Below are positions 22,795 through 41,167 of a stretch of 64,000 nt of DNA, one piece after another. The first letter of the stretch is position 1. The number at the start of each line of letters is the position of its first letter. The position numbers and the translations under genes are program-made. Source of the DNA: Caprimulgus europaeus (Eukaryota > Chordata > Aves > Caprimulgiformes > Caprimulgidae); NCBI GenBank assembly GCA_907165065.1, contig OU015539.1:13546816-13610815 (forward strand), read 5' to 3'. The notes beneath the pieces are model-generated. The model saw nothing but the letters and a program-made list of their open reading frames with translations, was not told the origin of the DNA and searched no databases.

Positions 22795-24731
22795 CTATGC
22801 CAAAATGGAGAGAAACAAACAGAAAAAACAGCTTTAGAGCTGACTTCTTTTTTCAGCATCAGAGACACTTCTATTTTCATTACATTGAGCATAGGCACAG
22901 AGTTAGCCTTTGCTCAGTGCAGGAAACAGAACTGCAATGACTGATTTTGTAAAGGTTGTATTCTAATGTGCAAGAATCTCTGAACTCAAACAAGCACAAC
23001 AACTAGGAAATTACAGAAAATTCCTGAGGAAAATGAAGCTGCTATTTAGGGCTTTTGATTTGTTATTTGTAAGGTGGGCACATGAGATAAGTGAAATGAT
23101 CTTGACATGATTAAATTGTATACAAGGTTACAGTTTGCTATCTACAGAGCAGTGAATGTCACTCTAGACACACAGCAGCATATACAGCAATTGCAGGGTC
23201 CAAATTCCAAGCAGATCTGTAGAACTTTCTACAGAAATTAGATGTTGCTGTCTATTACACTTTTTTCTTTCTATTTCTGATATGATTCTCAGATAAGCTA
23301 GACTGTGCTAAATACAAAAATATTTTCACTGAAGAAGACTAAAGAGAAAGAAAGCCTGTTCAAGACTTTAAATGAAGGAGATTTCCATGGATACTGTGAA
23401 AAATAGGAAACAGGAGACAAATTTAAAAAGGCCTGTATTTATATAGGACCCTCTTCTCACTTTTTCAGAGCCACTGAAGCCTTCAAAGCCTTTCAGCAAC
23501 ACAAGGTACAACATTTTTTCATCTGAGAAGAGCAGAAAGTGACACTGGAGAAAAAAGTGATACTGTTATCTTGGGAAACAGCCTGAAAAAAAGAGCAAAA
23601 GAAAGCACAGTGTTCCTCCCTCTGGACTACCAAGGCAGCCAGAGCATCGTCTCTCAAAAAATGCCCCTTCATGGGCAACGAGCTTCACAGACCGTATTTA
23701 GTAACTACAGAATTTCCCTGACCCAGGTGCCACTGGTGACAACAATGTCAGCAGATGGAGCCAAAGATTGTAGCTGGTGCTGGCTTTCTAGTCACGACCT
23801 TTTAAATACTGTCCTTACAGAGGTTACTGCTCTGGCCTCTCCTTTGTGACAAACTCCTTTGTTGTCACTCCAGACTGTCTTTTGATCCAACACCCCACCC
23901 AAAACCATCTCTCAAGTATTCTTCTTATTTTCCTGGAAGTCTATTCAAGAAGGATCCTGCACCAAAGCAGCATGTCAGGTGATAGCCTCCAAAAAAAACC
24001 TGAAAGCACTACCACTTGTCCTACTTAGTCCCATGAAACTGAATTATTCATTCTCTTGTGCTCGAATGCAAATGTAATAGTGGACTTCTTAAATAAACTG
24101 CATCATCACTGTAACAACCATCAGGGTTTTTCTTACTTCTGACCATTTCTATAGCAAATGATGAGTATCAGTCTTCAAAGTGGCATGCATAATTTTATTT
24201 TTTCTTCAAAGAAGTTCAGTCTTTGGGGGTTATTTTTTAACTTCATCTTGAAAGGCTACTAGGAATTCCAAAAGAGGAAGGGTAGACTCATGACAAGATT
24301 ATTTGACGAATGTCTAAAACAAATTCTTTCCAATTTTCTTCATACCATTTTTCTGTACCTGCACTGGAAATGGAAGAAAGAGTCTGATACAGAAAGGTTG
24401 GACCAGCTGGCCTTTCGAGGCTCCTTCCAACCTGGACTGTTCGAAGTTGAAAAATTTTGCCTTAAGAATGGGGCTAATGTTTTAAACCCTTCAAACAGAA
24501 AATGGCTGAGTGAAATCTAGAGGGATATACACAGCTATTCACAACACAGATGTCATTCTTAAAATGGAAGACACAGAAAAGAGAGGTGCAGGTTAATCTC
24601 TGACATGAGCACAAATGTCTTGACAGTTCACAAGCAACTGCTGGTTCTTGATTTTGAAACTGCCATCAGAATATAAAAGTGACTATTAGTGAGCTGCAGT
24701 AACAGTGTTATTACAGTGACCTTCATATCAC
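22795..24731 (-). other. Intron 14
   Basis: 1937 bp. It holds one CR1 fragment (24388-24447) and nothing else recognised. Confidence 0.8.
24388..24447 (+). mobile_element. CR1 3'-end fragment in intron 14
   Basis: The stretch GGTTGGACCAGCTGGCCTTT followed by cgaggctccttccaacctgg is typical of the CR1 3' region in sense orientation. Only about 60 bp are recognisable. It is antisense to ABCC8 and about 285 bp from exon 14. Confidence 0.85.
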
Positions 24732-24842
24732 CTTTACACAAAAATCATCTGCTTCTGTGATGTTAATGGGTCTTCTCATGTGAGAGCTGTAATTGTTCCA
24801 GTCCTCCCTGGCAGGCCTCTTGCGGTTAACAACTTTGAGTGG
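24732..24842 (-). CDS. ABCC8: ABCC8 exon 14: RKR trafficking motif
   Basis: 111 nt, 37 codons, residues 642-678. It encodes PLKVVNRKRPAREDW, a variable segment and ITEADDFCVK. The Arg-Lys-Arg triplet falls at residues 648-650, the position of the known SUR1 ER-retention signal that is masked when the channel assembles with Kir6.2. The acceptor is ttttgcacag|CC. The donor TAAAG|GTGATA is imperfect at +5/+6. Confidence 0.94.
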
Positions 24843-25062
24843 CTGTGCAAAATCAGGAAGACAGAAATAAGCAGTAATTAGTGGCAGTACCAGCAAAATG
24901 TCCTAAATACAAGCAACCATGTTATGGCCTAGACAGTTCAGGGTGTTAAAAGGAGTTTTTGCAATTGAAAGAAATAATCAGTAGGAAATGGAAAAGTAAA
25001 AAACTTATTCTGGGTACAAATTACTCCAGCCACTTCACCTACAATTAAGCAGCATTACTCAC

Positions 25063-25168
25063 TACTGCCTGGTATTTGCTGTGGTTATCTGCACTTCTTA
25101 GCTCTGAAGATTTATCATGCTCTTCTCCAATTTCTTCACTTGACAGGAATTCACTCAGCTTCTGCACA
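25063..25168 (-). CDS. ABCC8: ABCC8 exon 13: TMD1-NBD1 linker
   Basis: 106 nt, residues 606-641. It encodes SVQKLSEFLSSEEIGEEH, then a hydrophilic variable stretch ending NHSKYQAV. This is the cytosolic connector from TMD1 to NBD1. The acceptor is ctctttcag|TG and the donor GCAGTA|GTGAGTA. The next intron is only 220 bp and I see nothing in it. Confidence 0.93.
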
Positions 25169-28100
25169 CTGAAAGAGGAAAAAATGGAATTACAAATCAA
25201 CCTGGAATACAAAACTTTTGTTCATTGCAACGTTTATTAGAGAGCATCCCTTTTAGTATTTCAACCACTGTCTGCTGCATAGGTTGTTTTCATTTTGTTA
25301 CAGGTGTATGAAAACATTACTGCAAGGAAGCTCACAAAACCTGCCCTGTAGTCTATTAAGAGCTATGATATTTTAATAGTTTGTGTAGACGTTTCTTAAG
25401 TCTTGTGTTTTCTGATACCACCAGAGAGATAACACCAAAGATTTTCTCAGGCATTTGGTGGGATGCAGAACAGCTGTAACAGCAGCTCTTTTTGAAGTCA
25501 CATGCTAAAGTAGAATTAATGTCATTTATGTTACTGAAGTTTTGCACAGTCAGTTCTACTGAACAGTCTCATGAACACTGGGAGTCTCATGAAATGCATA
25601 CACTGTGAGCTAAATTCAACCAGCTATGACGAAATACAAAGTGTACGAGGTAACACGATGAAGGAATATACCTTAACAGAACAGTGTTCAACAGATGAGA
25701 TATAAAAGGAATTCTGAAAACCAGCAAAGGAGGATGCATAAAATCTTCCCAAGCTGCTCAAGATTTAATTAGCCAAGAGATAATGTGTCTTTACTATGAC
25801 ACTTAACAGATCATGACAATTTTATCTCTGCACCTGACTTTATAAAACGTACATCTAATCTACTCAAAGGTTCAGCAAATGAAATTTGTGAAGGAAGTGG
25901 ATTGAAGCATTAACTCAACATCAAAGGGGTGCAATTAGCTGGAAATAAGTTAACTTTCAGTCTCCAAAATGATAAAAGTACCAGAAGGCCTTATGTTCCT
26001 AAAAATAAATTCAGGGACAAGGATAAAAAAAAATTATTTCAATATTTAACCTTGGGCTAACTGGGGAGAAAGAGGCAAACGATGCTGCTGTAGCATAGTG
26101 ATATGTTGCTATCTGTTAATTTTTTTTATTTTTTATTTTTTTTAAGTAAAAACCTCAGCATTTATTTTGCATTCCACTGTCAGGGATTTCTTCTTCATAA
26201 GGAGACTTAGTTTCCTCTAAGAACCTCATGAGCTACCCCACTGGTGCCAAAATAGTGCCTGGACCAAGGCATTACAGCTCTGCCTAAGGCAGACTCCCTG
26301 CAGGGTTAGCACTGGTCCTGCAAATAGAGATTGAAGCCACCTTGGGACTCCCTAGGAGAGAACTGGTTCTAAAGTTTTTCTGTCGGCCTGCCCACTTGCT
26401 AATGGCAGCTGAGGACTAGGAGATATACAGTGGGAAGAAATTAGCTAGAGCAGGTACTGCAATCTAAGCAATTGAAAAGGGGGAGAATAACTATTTGGGA
26501 TAGGACAAAAGGAGTAATAACTAATTCAGGCTCAATGTTGGACCAAAATTCCTTCATGGGAAGGTCTAGTATTTCAAAGGAAGAAATTAGAAGCCCCGTC
26601 CCTGAAGATATTTATATCTATTTGCACAAAGCTCTGGAAAACAGGGCTTAGGAATGATCTTACCTTTTTTTTCAGTGAACCAGATGTTTAAAAGAACACT
26701 TTAAATGTCTTTAAATGAAGTTTAGATGCTGCCTATATGGAGTTGGTATGCAGCTGCACCTACATTCTCCACAGAAAAATCACACTGACATTTGAATAAT
26801 TGCTCTGAGGGTATAAAGAGAAAACAGAGAAGTCCCCTGTGTATCTGCTCCAGGTCTAGAGTGGGATGAAGAAAAGGCAGCAAACACATTGTTGGACCAT
26901 GCATACCCAAACAAGACCATGTCTCTAAAGCCATTCAATAGCTTGATTTTTGCTCTCTGTGTATCAAGGTGGCTGTACTTTAAGTGCCAAGACTTCCTTC
27001 TGAAAGCCCTCTGCCCAGTACTTTGCTTAATTCTGGAATTGCTGCTCCTGTAGCAATTACTGAGGAAACACAGTATAGCTGTGAAAAATAATCTTGTTAG
27101 AGGCAGCAACTCGTATTTCAGGATGCCATACCGTTCTACACTCTTAAAGAATTAAAACAAAACAAAACAAAACCATTCTCTGCAGAGCTCTCACTGACAC
27201 TGCCATTTCACTTGTATTCCAGTATCTCCACGGGGGAGCTGATTTTTAAGCCACAGAATAGACATATTGATTAGAGCATGGTTATTTGCACAGCTGACTG
27301 AAAACACAGTTTCATATTAAACCCAGTAAGATACATAATGCCACTCTTGCTACTTGACCTTTGCTGATGGAAAATTGTACACTGTACCCTTTGTCCTTGA
27401 AGACCTCCCATTTAAGAAATACACCAATTGGCTGTTTAGTTTTAATTTTCAATGGCATGAACACTCTACATATTAAAAAAAAAAAAAATTCAAAGAGAAC
27501 AGAATTTCACACCTTCCTAAAGACTTTAAACAGCTTCCCCTCTCAGAAGCACACACCCCTAGCCCCATAACTTGGAGAGCTTGCAGAGGCCCTGTGTGGA
27601 ACAGGACCTTTAAATCTGTTTTACCATTGGAAACAATCACACATTTGTGCTGATAGTGTCAATGACAATCCATGAGGATGCTTTGCAGTTGGGCACATGT
27701 GTAATGATTAAAGATACTGACAAGTTTATTTGTGGAGATTATTGTCCTTAATAGCATCTGGCATCAGAGACTGTAGCCAACATTAACAGAGTAGGGGTTT
27801 TGAAGTGCCTGAAAAAGCCAGTAACACCCTCTTAGTAACCTTTATGTGCTGGTTTCACTGCTGGATCAACTTCTGCTTCACTTAGTTCCTTTCTGTCTCT
27901 ACAGGAGAAGCTATCTTGTACACTTGTTAAAACCAATTAGAATGTCTCAGCCTAAAGAAAGCTGAAGTACAACTTCATCAAGGTTTATTAGGTTACCTTT
28001 ACCACATCTTAACTGATCAGCTGCTTATTAGCAGGAAGGTGTATCAGCAGGAGACATTTAGAGAAAGCAAACATTAGTTGTGCTCAATGAGCACAAATAC

Positions 28101-29621
28101 AGCTTTCTAATAACTGTCTGCTTTTTCACGTTTACCAAACTATTTAAGCAAGCATATGTTTGCATGGGTTGAAAATATCTGGCACATGCTTCCAAAATAC
28201 TGCACTGAAGGATGGGGTACTCAGAAGACACATCCAGAACAGCACCAGCAGCACGATGGAGCAGTGCTCTCTGGAACTCTACCCAGGTTACTGTCAGAGG
28301 CAGTCAGGAAGACAAGGATCATGTCAACTTCGTTACAGAGTTTGAACTGGACAATTCCTGTCTGCACTACAAATAGCAGGACAACAGCCTGCTAAGAAGG
28401 TAACTACAGGTTAACTCATGAAGAACTGGCTAGCAACAATTAATACTGGGTTGATACTAATTGCTTTAGAATTGTTCCTGCAGCATTAACAGGCACACAG
28501 TCCATTTACAGAGAAATCCTCAGACAAGTCAAAATAAATGTCCATTACCAGTGACAATGTGGGCCCCCAAACACTTTGCTGGCTGCACTCTCAGCACAAC
28601 AATTTGCCATGACTTTAGGGACTACCACAGTGGCTGCAAAACATTTCATGCCAGCCTCTGACACTCTCAGATTTCACACTTGTTAGGAGAGGGGACGCAG
28701 CTGTGACTTTGCACCATCAGGGAATTTTGAATCAGCCAGGGCAGTCTCAGCTTCCTGCTGGAGTCTCCTTTCCATCTCCAAAGTGACACAAAAGCAATTA
28801 AGCAAGGACTGGTGTCCAGTATCTGTCCCACAGTTTAGACAAGCTCTTAAGACAGCAATAGTGGAGGTTGCAAAGAGGTACTAATAACGTAAGAAGCCCA
28901 AACTCTGTCTTCCTCCCCTATCAGTCAGGTAGAGTTACACTGTGTATGAAAAGCATTAAGAGGTTTTTACACACATTAGTTGATATTCAAAGTAAAACTC
29001 CCATTGGAACAGCAGTTCTACTGGTTGTTATTTCAGTGTTTGAACACTCAGACAAAAATGTTTACAAGAAAGTAAAAATTCATCAAGTAGACATTTAGTC
29101 ATTAACTTACTCTCACACTTAACAGGGACTTCTAGGGGTTTTTTTTGTTTGTTTATTTAAGTTTAACCCTCCACCAACAGGCAACCTGTCAGGCTAGAGG
29201 CTGAGCACAGCCCAAGAGAGACAAGCTGAAACATTTGTGCTTCTGTGATTACCTTTTCCTTTTCTACATGCCTGATGGAGGGAAACATTTGAGTGATTTA
29301 CAAAATGCAATCTTCAGTAAGTTTTCACTTCCTTATTACCACATATATATTGCATGCAGCACCAATACAGCTCAACCCATTCTACACAATGAAGTACTAG
29401 CTGTGGACCACAAAATATTGGTTGTGACAATTGCATCAGCAAAGAACTTGGCCCACATGCTACAACCAAGGGAACCACGCGAGGTATAAAGCTGGGAAGC
29501 AATTTATAACAACAACATATAAATAATCACCACACTATTTCTAAACTTACAATTGGAAAATGAGCAACAGACACTCTCAAAAATCAGAGAGGTAGTAGCA
29601 AAGATATTTTACAGTTCTCAC
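25169..29621 (-). other. Intron 12
   Basis: 4453 bp. AAAAC units near 27155, a T-rich tract near 26119-26146 and the short inverted repeat at 28078 are the only structures seen. Confidence 0.8.
28078..28096. repeat. 9-bp inverted repeat with 1-nt spacer in intron 12
   Basis: TTGTGCTCA and its exact reverse complement are separated by one A. It is short enough to be chance. Confidence 0.9.
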
Positions 29622-29767
29622 CTTACTAATGCTTTGACTGTGGATCTAATCACACTGGAGAGCAGGAACAACGGAGACACAAGAATATGAAACAGGGAGA
29701 TGGATGCAAACGCCACGGATGGGGAGAAGTCAGCCTTTCTTGTCAGATGAGCATGGACCACAAATGT
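29622..29767 (-). CDS. ABCC8: ABCC8 exon 12: last part of TMD1
   Basis: 146 nt, residues 558-605 plus 2 nt. It encodes [20 protein letters not shown], then [19 protein letters not shown] and IRSTVKALV. The short loop before ADFSPSVAF is the variable segment between TMD1 helices. The acceptor is ctttgtag|ACATTT and the donor GTAAG|GTGAG. Confidence 0.95.
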
Positions 29768-30065
29768 CTACAAAGAGACAGACATCATCAGCGTTTTGTC
29801 ATAAAGAAGGAAATGCACAAAGACTTTGTATTTCATAAGCATTTAATTTACAGAGTCTTAATTTATAATCGCTTAACAGTTTCAGGGAGTGCTGCATACT
29901 TCGGGCTGCTTTTAAACACAGACGACAAGTCGGCATTTTCCATTCTCTCCCAGAAGAACTGCGAATGTGTAGCACGTTTGCATCCTGTTCTCCTTCCTCG
30001 TTTCCACGTCACTTAGACTTTAAATGCAGTTGTAATTAACACTACTTAGAAAAGTCCATACTTAC

Positions 30066-30106
30066 TATAAGTACAGCTGCAATTGGTATTGCTGCATTCA
30101 TAAAGA
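30066..30106 (-). CDS. ABCC8: ABCC8 exon 11: 41-nt microexon, TMD1
   Basis: Only 41 nt, encoding IFMNAAIPIAAVLI (the first Ile split across the junction), residues 544-557. The acceptor is tccttcacag|TC and the donor CTTATA|GTAAG. It is identified by reading on from exon 10 and by phase: it restores an exact codon boundary (1671 nt, 557 codons). Confidence 0.95.
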
Positions 30107-33100
30107 CTGTGAAGGAAAACACGTAGGAACATTTAGAAACATTTTCCACTCAGGCATGCTAAATGTTAAAATACTACTAGCACTGGTTTACAATGGCATT
30201 TTCTATGCTTAAGATAGGAAAAATGCGCAACTATATACACACAGCAGCACATGGTTTTAAAATGCCTACACTTTACTTCTCTTCATGCCACCAGAACAGA
30301 CAGAGCCCAGCACTGCACCCGAGGAAAAGGTGACTAATCTACTTTTGAGCTGCGATCAGCTCACGCGCAATTCATGCCAGGGATGCTGCAGGTCTCTGCC
30401 TCATGACAGACAGGAAGGCTGAGCTGGTACAAGGTCTGACAGGCAGCTTGACTCCCTGGCGCTGACAGGAGGAGAGATGCAGCAGAGGCTGCTCAGGTCA
30501 TAGCGCTGGGGCTGCCCCGCAGGCTGGCTGCACACCTGGCTCTGCCCCATCCCGCAGCCCAGCACAGGACCTCCCGGGAGAGCCACTGGCAGGTATGTCA
30601 AGTTGTGACCTGCTTCTGGGGTACTTCTTCTGAGGTATGGGGCTTTGTGGCCCTCCTGGGTTTTGGGATGCAGTTCAAAGGGTAAGGAAAGCCTGGCAAC
30701 CCTGCATTGTATTGACGACTTTATTCTTCTAGAGGACTTACTTATAATTACTCCTGCTTTGTCAGGCTTGGCTACTTTGTGAATATCCTTGGGAGCTCAA
30801 TACAGGCTCTACCAGTACATAAATGTGGCAGAGCTTTGATTTCAGCTAGGCCTTGAGTTATTAAAATATAGACAATTAATCAGTTTCCTCCCTGACCTCA
30901 AACAGTGTCTGTCTTTGTGTCCTGCATTCTCTCACTATAGCAACTCGGACACTATAGCATTCAGAGGTTATTTAACAGATGGATGGGGAGAAGCAAGCAA
31001 ATACCATTTCTCTATGGGGATCTCTCTTAGATCAGGCAGGAATATGGGCTAAGAATGCAATAATAACCAGTTATCCATCTGGGAGCTTGAGTCAGAACCA
31101 GGGCTATGATCTTACCCCACACATCTGTCCCCTTTATCGCAACCTGAGGATATTATTTAATCATCACCTTTTCATCTTGATCTTCATTCAACTTTATTTC
31201 ATGAAGTAAACAATACAGAGAAAGAACACAGAATCGTATAGCTAAAATAGAATTAAAATATTAGTACATGTCTGCCAGAAAATAAAGAGGCTAGCCACTT
31301 CTTTTTTGTTTAAACTATGCTTGCCCTTTTTTCTTACCGGTATAGCCCATGTTCAGACAGTAAAAGCACTCTCCAGTTACTTTATCTGAAATTAAATATC
31401 ATCATTTGACCCACAAATACTTCTGGTTTACTGTTTGGCCATACTTTTCTGGGCAGAAACCCCCTGAAGAACTTAACATACTGTCTGATATTCCTTTGTC
31501 CTACATTCAGATGATCTTTAATGAATCCTGTAACGTACTTCTAAACTCTGTACTCAGCCTTAAATAATATAGCTGTGTTATTTCATGTAGCTCTAATTCC
31601 TTGAAAGAGGAATTTGAAAATATAAGTATGTTTGTGTATATAATTACAAAATAAAAGCTTAGCCTTTGAAAGAGTAATACATATTAAAGCCTAGAAGTTC
31701 ACATGAACAATTCCATATACATACAAACTGGATCCAGGCACAGGGGCAAGGCAGATCATGACATGCAGTCTTGAAATAGAATTTTCTTGTGGTCTAGCCA
31801 ACACTGCCCTGAAACTTGTAGGTGTATTTTCTGTGATTCAATGTAAATCTATTCCTCATTAATAGAAGTATTTCCAACTACATTCTTTCATTCATTTTAA
31901 TAGCTAAGTTCATTTAGTAAGAATTCCAGAGTCTATTCAAAAACTACATTAAAAAAATATCACTTCTGCTTTCTTATTGTTCTAGGAAGTGTCTGCCTTC
32001 CTCTTGATCAATAATGCATAAAATTTTGGTTATCTCCTGACCTTTTTTTTTTCTTTCTTAAAAAAATTGAAATTGTATGCTCACTGTACTATTAGCAAAC
32101 ACACTGTGTGCCGATTATACCTGTCATTCTAATTACATTTATGGTAAGAAAAAACGCAAGTTCTCCTACATTTATGTTCCCTTTTTAGTCTGCTAACGTG
32201 CAAGTTTGTATAGATCAGTGTAATTTCTGCTGAAGACAGAGCGTGTAAGGAACTCCTAAGATAAAACTATAGGAGCCCTTTGTAAGCCAAAATTATATGC
32301 AACATCAACATAAAAAAGCTGCAATGGTTTACCCCAGCTGAGAAATTGATCAACTGTGTCTTACATACACATAAATATCACACATAATAAAAAACAAGAA
32401 TGCAAATGCAAACATTGAATGCTTCAAGAAGCATCAGTAAATATTTAGAATTGGTTTTAATAATACTGGTTTTATTTATGTCAGTATTTCTTTACAGAAT
32501 AGTCAGTACTCTTGGGATGAATACATCTTTTCCTAGCAGTTACAAATGATACTATGAGGATTTAAAATCAAATAAGCCTCCACAGCTCCTCCAGTCCTAC
32601 AGCTGAACCTGTGGCTCTGACTATAAATAGATTTTAATGCCACATGAAGCAGTGCAAACACAGGGAGCCCATCTGTGTTGATCTGGGTGTAGGATGGAGT
32701 TTCCGGTCACATAATCTACTCCAGCTAAATTCCATTTTATGTCAAAATGGGAACTTATTCTTAAAGCACAGAGAGCTCAGGATCCCCAGAAAGAAATTCT
32801 GGTCTTAGAAGCCAAGAAAAACCTCAACTTAATGCCACTTAAATTCAGTGGGATCAGGATCTTTCCCTCAGAGTGCATTACCTCTGTGATCATTTGGCAG
32901 CAAAGAAAGTCAGCTGCATGTCTCTTGGGCAAATGTAATCACATAATACTAACCAGACTGGAAGTTGTTTTCCTAAGGAGTAGTCTTCCATGTTAGTCTA
33001 GATGGTATTTGTACAGGTTCCTTGTGGCATTTGAATACTTCTCACTAGAAGTTTCCATTTCATTAATATCTTACAGATTATATGAACAACATTCTTCAGA

Positions 33101-33814
33101 ATAACTTTACTATTTCTAAAGTATTACAGCAGCAATTATATAGGTGTTGCATATAATCTCTGCAAATAGAGTTCAATTGGCCCTACATCTTTTTAAAAGG
33201 ATGGTAAGTGCCCTAAAGCAGCTTGAAAGATAACATGAGACAAAAGAATCTGGATATGGAATGATGAAATTGCTGGGATTCTCATATTTTTCCTTTCTAG
33301 GATATAGAAGGGATCTTAAGAATCACTTATTTTTAAAAGAAGTCCAAATTTTGAGTAAGAAAGTGTAAGTACCATCTGTTGGAGCTTCAATGCAAAGATA
33401 ATTCCTGTCATATATTATGATACACTGTATTATGCAAAATGCAGGAGGAAAAAAACCAAACCAAAACAAAAATATACATTAACAAAGCCTTCTTCCTGAA
33501 TGCTGTGTTATAGAGGAGAATATTGCTGGCTGAATGTAGCCTCTGAAACACTTGCCCCTTAAAAGCAAAACTCCAGAAAAGTTAATGCTATGAAGCATTA
33601 ATCTTGAGTTTCTCTTTTAGGCATATTTCCCATAAATGCAAAATTCTATTGAATTAAACAGAAAGTCTGACTAAATGGAAAACAAGGAGTGTGGACCAGA
33701 GCCTAAAGCAACTGAAACAAACAATCTCAACAGAGAAATAGTAAACTCATTAGTAGCTAATAATGCAGTAGCAGTTCAGCTGAACAGTGGATTAGAATGA
33801 AGGATGCGACTTAC
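30107..33814 (-). other. Intron 10
   Basis: 3708 bp. A locally GC-rich stretch (about 30290-30640) stands out from the AT-rich remainder. No repeat recognised. Confidence 0.8.
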
Positions 33815-33977
33815 TGGATATGGAAGTATAAAGGGCAAAAGACTTGAGGCTAGTCATTTCTTTTTGTCTGGTTTCCTCTACACTGCTGTGAAAGATGTGT
33901 TCCCAAGCATAGAGTTTAAGGAGCTTAATGCCTCGAAGCATCTCATTTGTCTTCTTCAGTCTCTCATTGGAGTATTC
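33815..33977 (-). CDS. ABCC8: ABCC8 exon 10: TMD1 cytosolic loop
   Basis: 163 nt, residues 490-543 plus 1 nt. It begins [20 protein letters not shown], continues [20 protein letters not shown] and ends [14 protein letters not shown]. The acceptor is aatgttgcag|GAATAC and the donor ATATCCA|GTAAGTC, leaving one base to join exon 11 as Ile. Confidence 0.96.
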
Positions 33978-36360
<2,383 letters not shown>

Positions 36361-38793
36361 GAGATGTTCAAAAATACAAAGTCAGTGCAGAACACCAACT
36401 CTGCTTTCCTCCACTACTGCTTGATTGTCAAGGACATTATGGGACTGGCTGGTTCTAGAAACAGAGCCTCAGCTTCTCACGCAGACAAGGAGAAAGCTAG
36501 TCCAGCTATTGGATCCTGAGTTAGCAGCTAGCTCACAGCTACTTCCCCCCACCTCATCCTGGCTATTGAAAAGGTCAGTCTTTGCAATAAAAATTCTGTT
36601 TTTCCAATAGATTAAAAATGATCCCATTTTAATCTTCTTTATATTGTGATAAGGGCAAACTTTTAAAATATATTCATCATGTACAGGTAAAAAAAAAAAT
36701 TCTCTAGGTAAGTATGTGAATGCTTGTATCTGAAGAGTGCTGAAATCTGTAAGTATTATTGCAAGTAATTCTGTATGTATCATACCACACACTACAGTCA
36801 AGAATAACCAGTGCTTAGATAATATCTGAACTGCTAGAGGACAGTATCTGGCAGATGGGAAGGCTCTCATTAATGTTTCTGAGAAGGTAATGATCATATT
36901 TTTAAACAACTGTGTAATGAAACACTTTGCTTCCCTTTCATCGAAATCCCAAAGCTCTTACCTGCCAGAGATGTATATCACAAGTAAGAAATTCACCAGT
37001 AACTCTGGTTATTTTGCCTCGATTATTTATTAAAAATACTTTCAGCCAGAAACTGCTTTGTGGCCAGTTTTGAAAAAGACAAATGTCCTTTCACTACAAC
37101 TGTAAGCTATCTCTGCCAATGAACCAGAGATATGAGAATACAGGATTTTTTAATAATCACAGTGAAATCGAACAAGGGTGTTTATAAAACGGAGGTGGGG
37201 GGGGAAGCCTTTACAAGGCCTCATTTTGCTCCCAGGGTTTGAGACAAACATAGTGAGGGCATCTTTCAATAGATGGGCATCCCCAGGCCTCTTTTTCATT
37301 GATTTCAATGGCCTTCAGACAGTAATTTAAGGCAGTGATAAAGCTCCCATTGACTCCTGCCAGAGCAAAGACAAGGCTCAAATTATCTGGACTGCATGGA
37401 AAACCTAAGTTGTTATGAATGGCTGTGTCTTCTAGTCACGGATAATTACAAAATCCACAGCAGATGCTGAAATGCTGATTGTTAAGAGCTACAAAACAAT
37501 TAAAAACCTGTTTTAAATAATAACAAAGCTTGTTCAACTTCCTATTAGCCATCTCTCGAGCATCCAGTAATTGCTTTCACTGCTTCATAAAACAAGGTAT
37601 TGAATGAATGTTGCGGAAACATGTTTTGGGGAAATCTTTGTGACCACTGTAACTCATTGATTTGTGTCTTGTAATGCATGCACCATTGACAGAACAGGAA
37701 CATGCTTTGACACTGACTGATAGTCCTGATCTGCCCAGGAGCATCACAGAGTGAATTTTAATGCAAAAATAATCACATTTTCAGAAGACCATCAGGAAAT
37801 CTTTATGAGTCTGTGACTTCTGGCACATTAGAGCAAAATGTTGTTAGTGAATATGCAATGAAATTGGCTTAATTCTCAGTTGCACTAAAGCTCTCTACAC
37901 TGAGCTGCCAGGGTGGTCTTACAAAAAGTGCACATGAAATTGGCACCTCTTACATAGCCCATTTTACTAACAGACTTACAATGGAGACTAAGCCTAGGGA
38001 ATAACTGGACCCTAAACGTTATCATTAAAGGAGTGGACTTTTCTTAATGCCTCATAGCTCTTTCAGCAATATCATTTTAGCAGTATGCAATCACTGACTT
38101 CTTACTGCAGGGTACTTCTAGTAAACAGATAAAAAATACCCTGATATCCAAATGATTACTAACAAACTACCAACCTGTAAGCATATTTCATGCAATATTT
38201 CATATCAGTTTCTTTTCATTAAAGCTGTATTTTCTTTTGCAATTAGAAATGAATATTAGTGCATGTTCCTTGATCATTGTTTTCCCACATACACCCTTTA
38301 AAATACTTTTTCGCATTTTTTCCTTCCCCATAATTTCAAGGAAACCATCCTGATGATAAAAAAATAAGTCAAGTTTCTTTCTGAAAAATTCCTGCTGATC
38401 ATTGCTATATTCATCACCCTTCTTTAATTCTAGAAAGTAAAACATTTTTAACTGGCATATAAGCCTTTCCAGAGTAGATCAGGGAAACTAGTCTATATCC
38501 CAATGCAGTTAGTCCTGCACAAGAAAGAGATAAATGCATTTATACTGTATAAATGCAGCCACACTATGACCTGTATAAATAAGACTACAATAATTTTAAA
38601 TCTTAATATTTTAACACATAAGAAAGGATAAGAGTGGTATTTAGAGACAGGAGGACAAAGACACCAGCAAGGATAAAGTAGCAAAACCATTTCATATAAC
38701 AAATGAATCTATGGAATTTTGTACACTAGAATTTGTCATCCATAAGGCAATGGTAGTTTTAATGAATGTCCAAAGGATTATCTTTAAACATTC

Positions 38794-38814
38794 TTTTTTT
38801 TTTTTTTTTTTTTT
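38794..38814. repeat. T21 homopolymer in intron 8
   Basis: A run of 21 T. It could be the poly(A) end of an old minus-strand retrocopy, but no body was recognised beside it. Confidence 0.85.
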
Positions 38815-39158
38815 AAATTAACTGCTGCTTCTCTTGCTTCTGCTGGGATTCTGAAGACAAATGATTGCAATACATTCCAGTTAACTCCACTGATATAATA
38901 AATGAAAACCCCGGAATAACATAATCTGCTGTACCCTATAAATTCTTGTTACAAATGCAAAGCACGTATGGCAGCACTCAAGATCCTAATGCAATCCTGA
39001 ATACCTAGAGTCCTGTCACAGAGGTGAAATGTGTTACCTACAATGTTTCTAGATATTAACAGCTTGAAATCGTATTTCAAGTTATTCTTTAACTTTTTAA
39101 TATCTCTACATTCATAAAATTCATATGCAATTGATCACTACAGACTGATGCACGTTCA

Positions 39159-41167
<2,009 letters not shown>

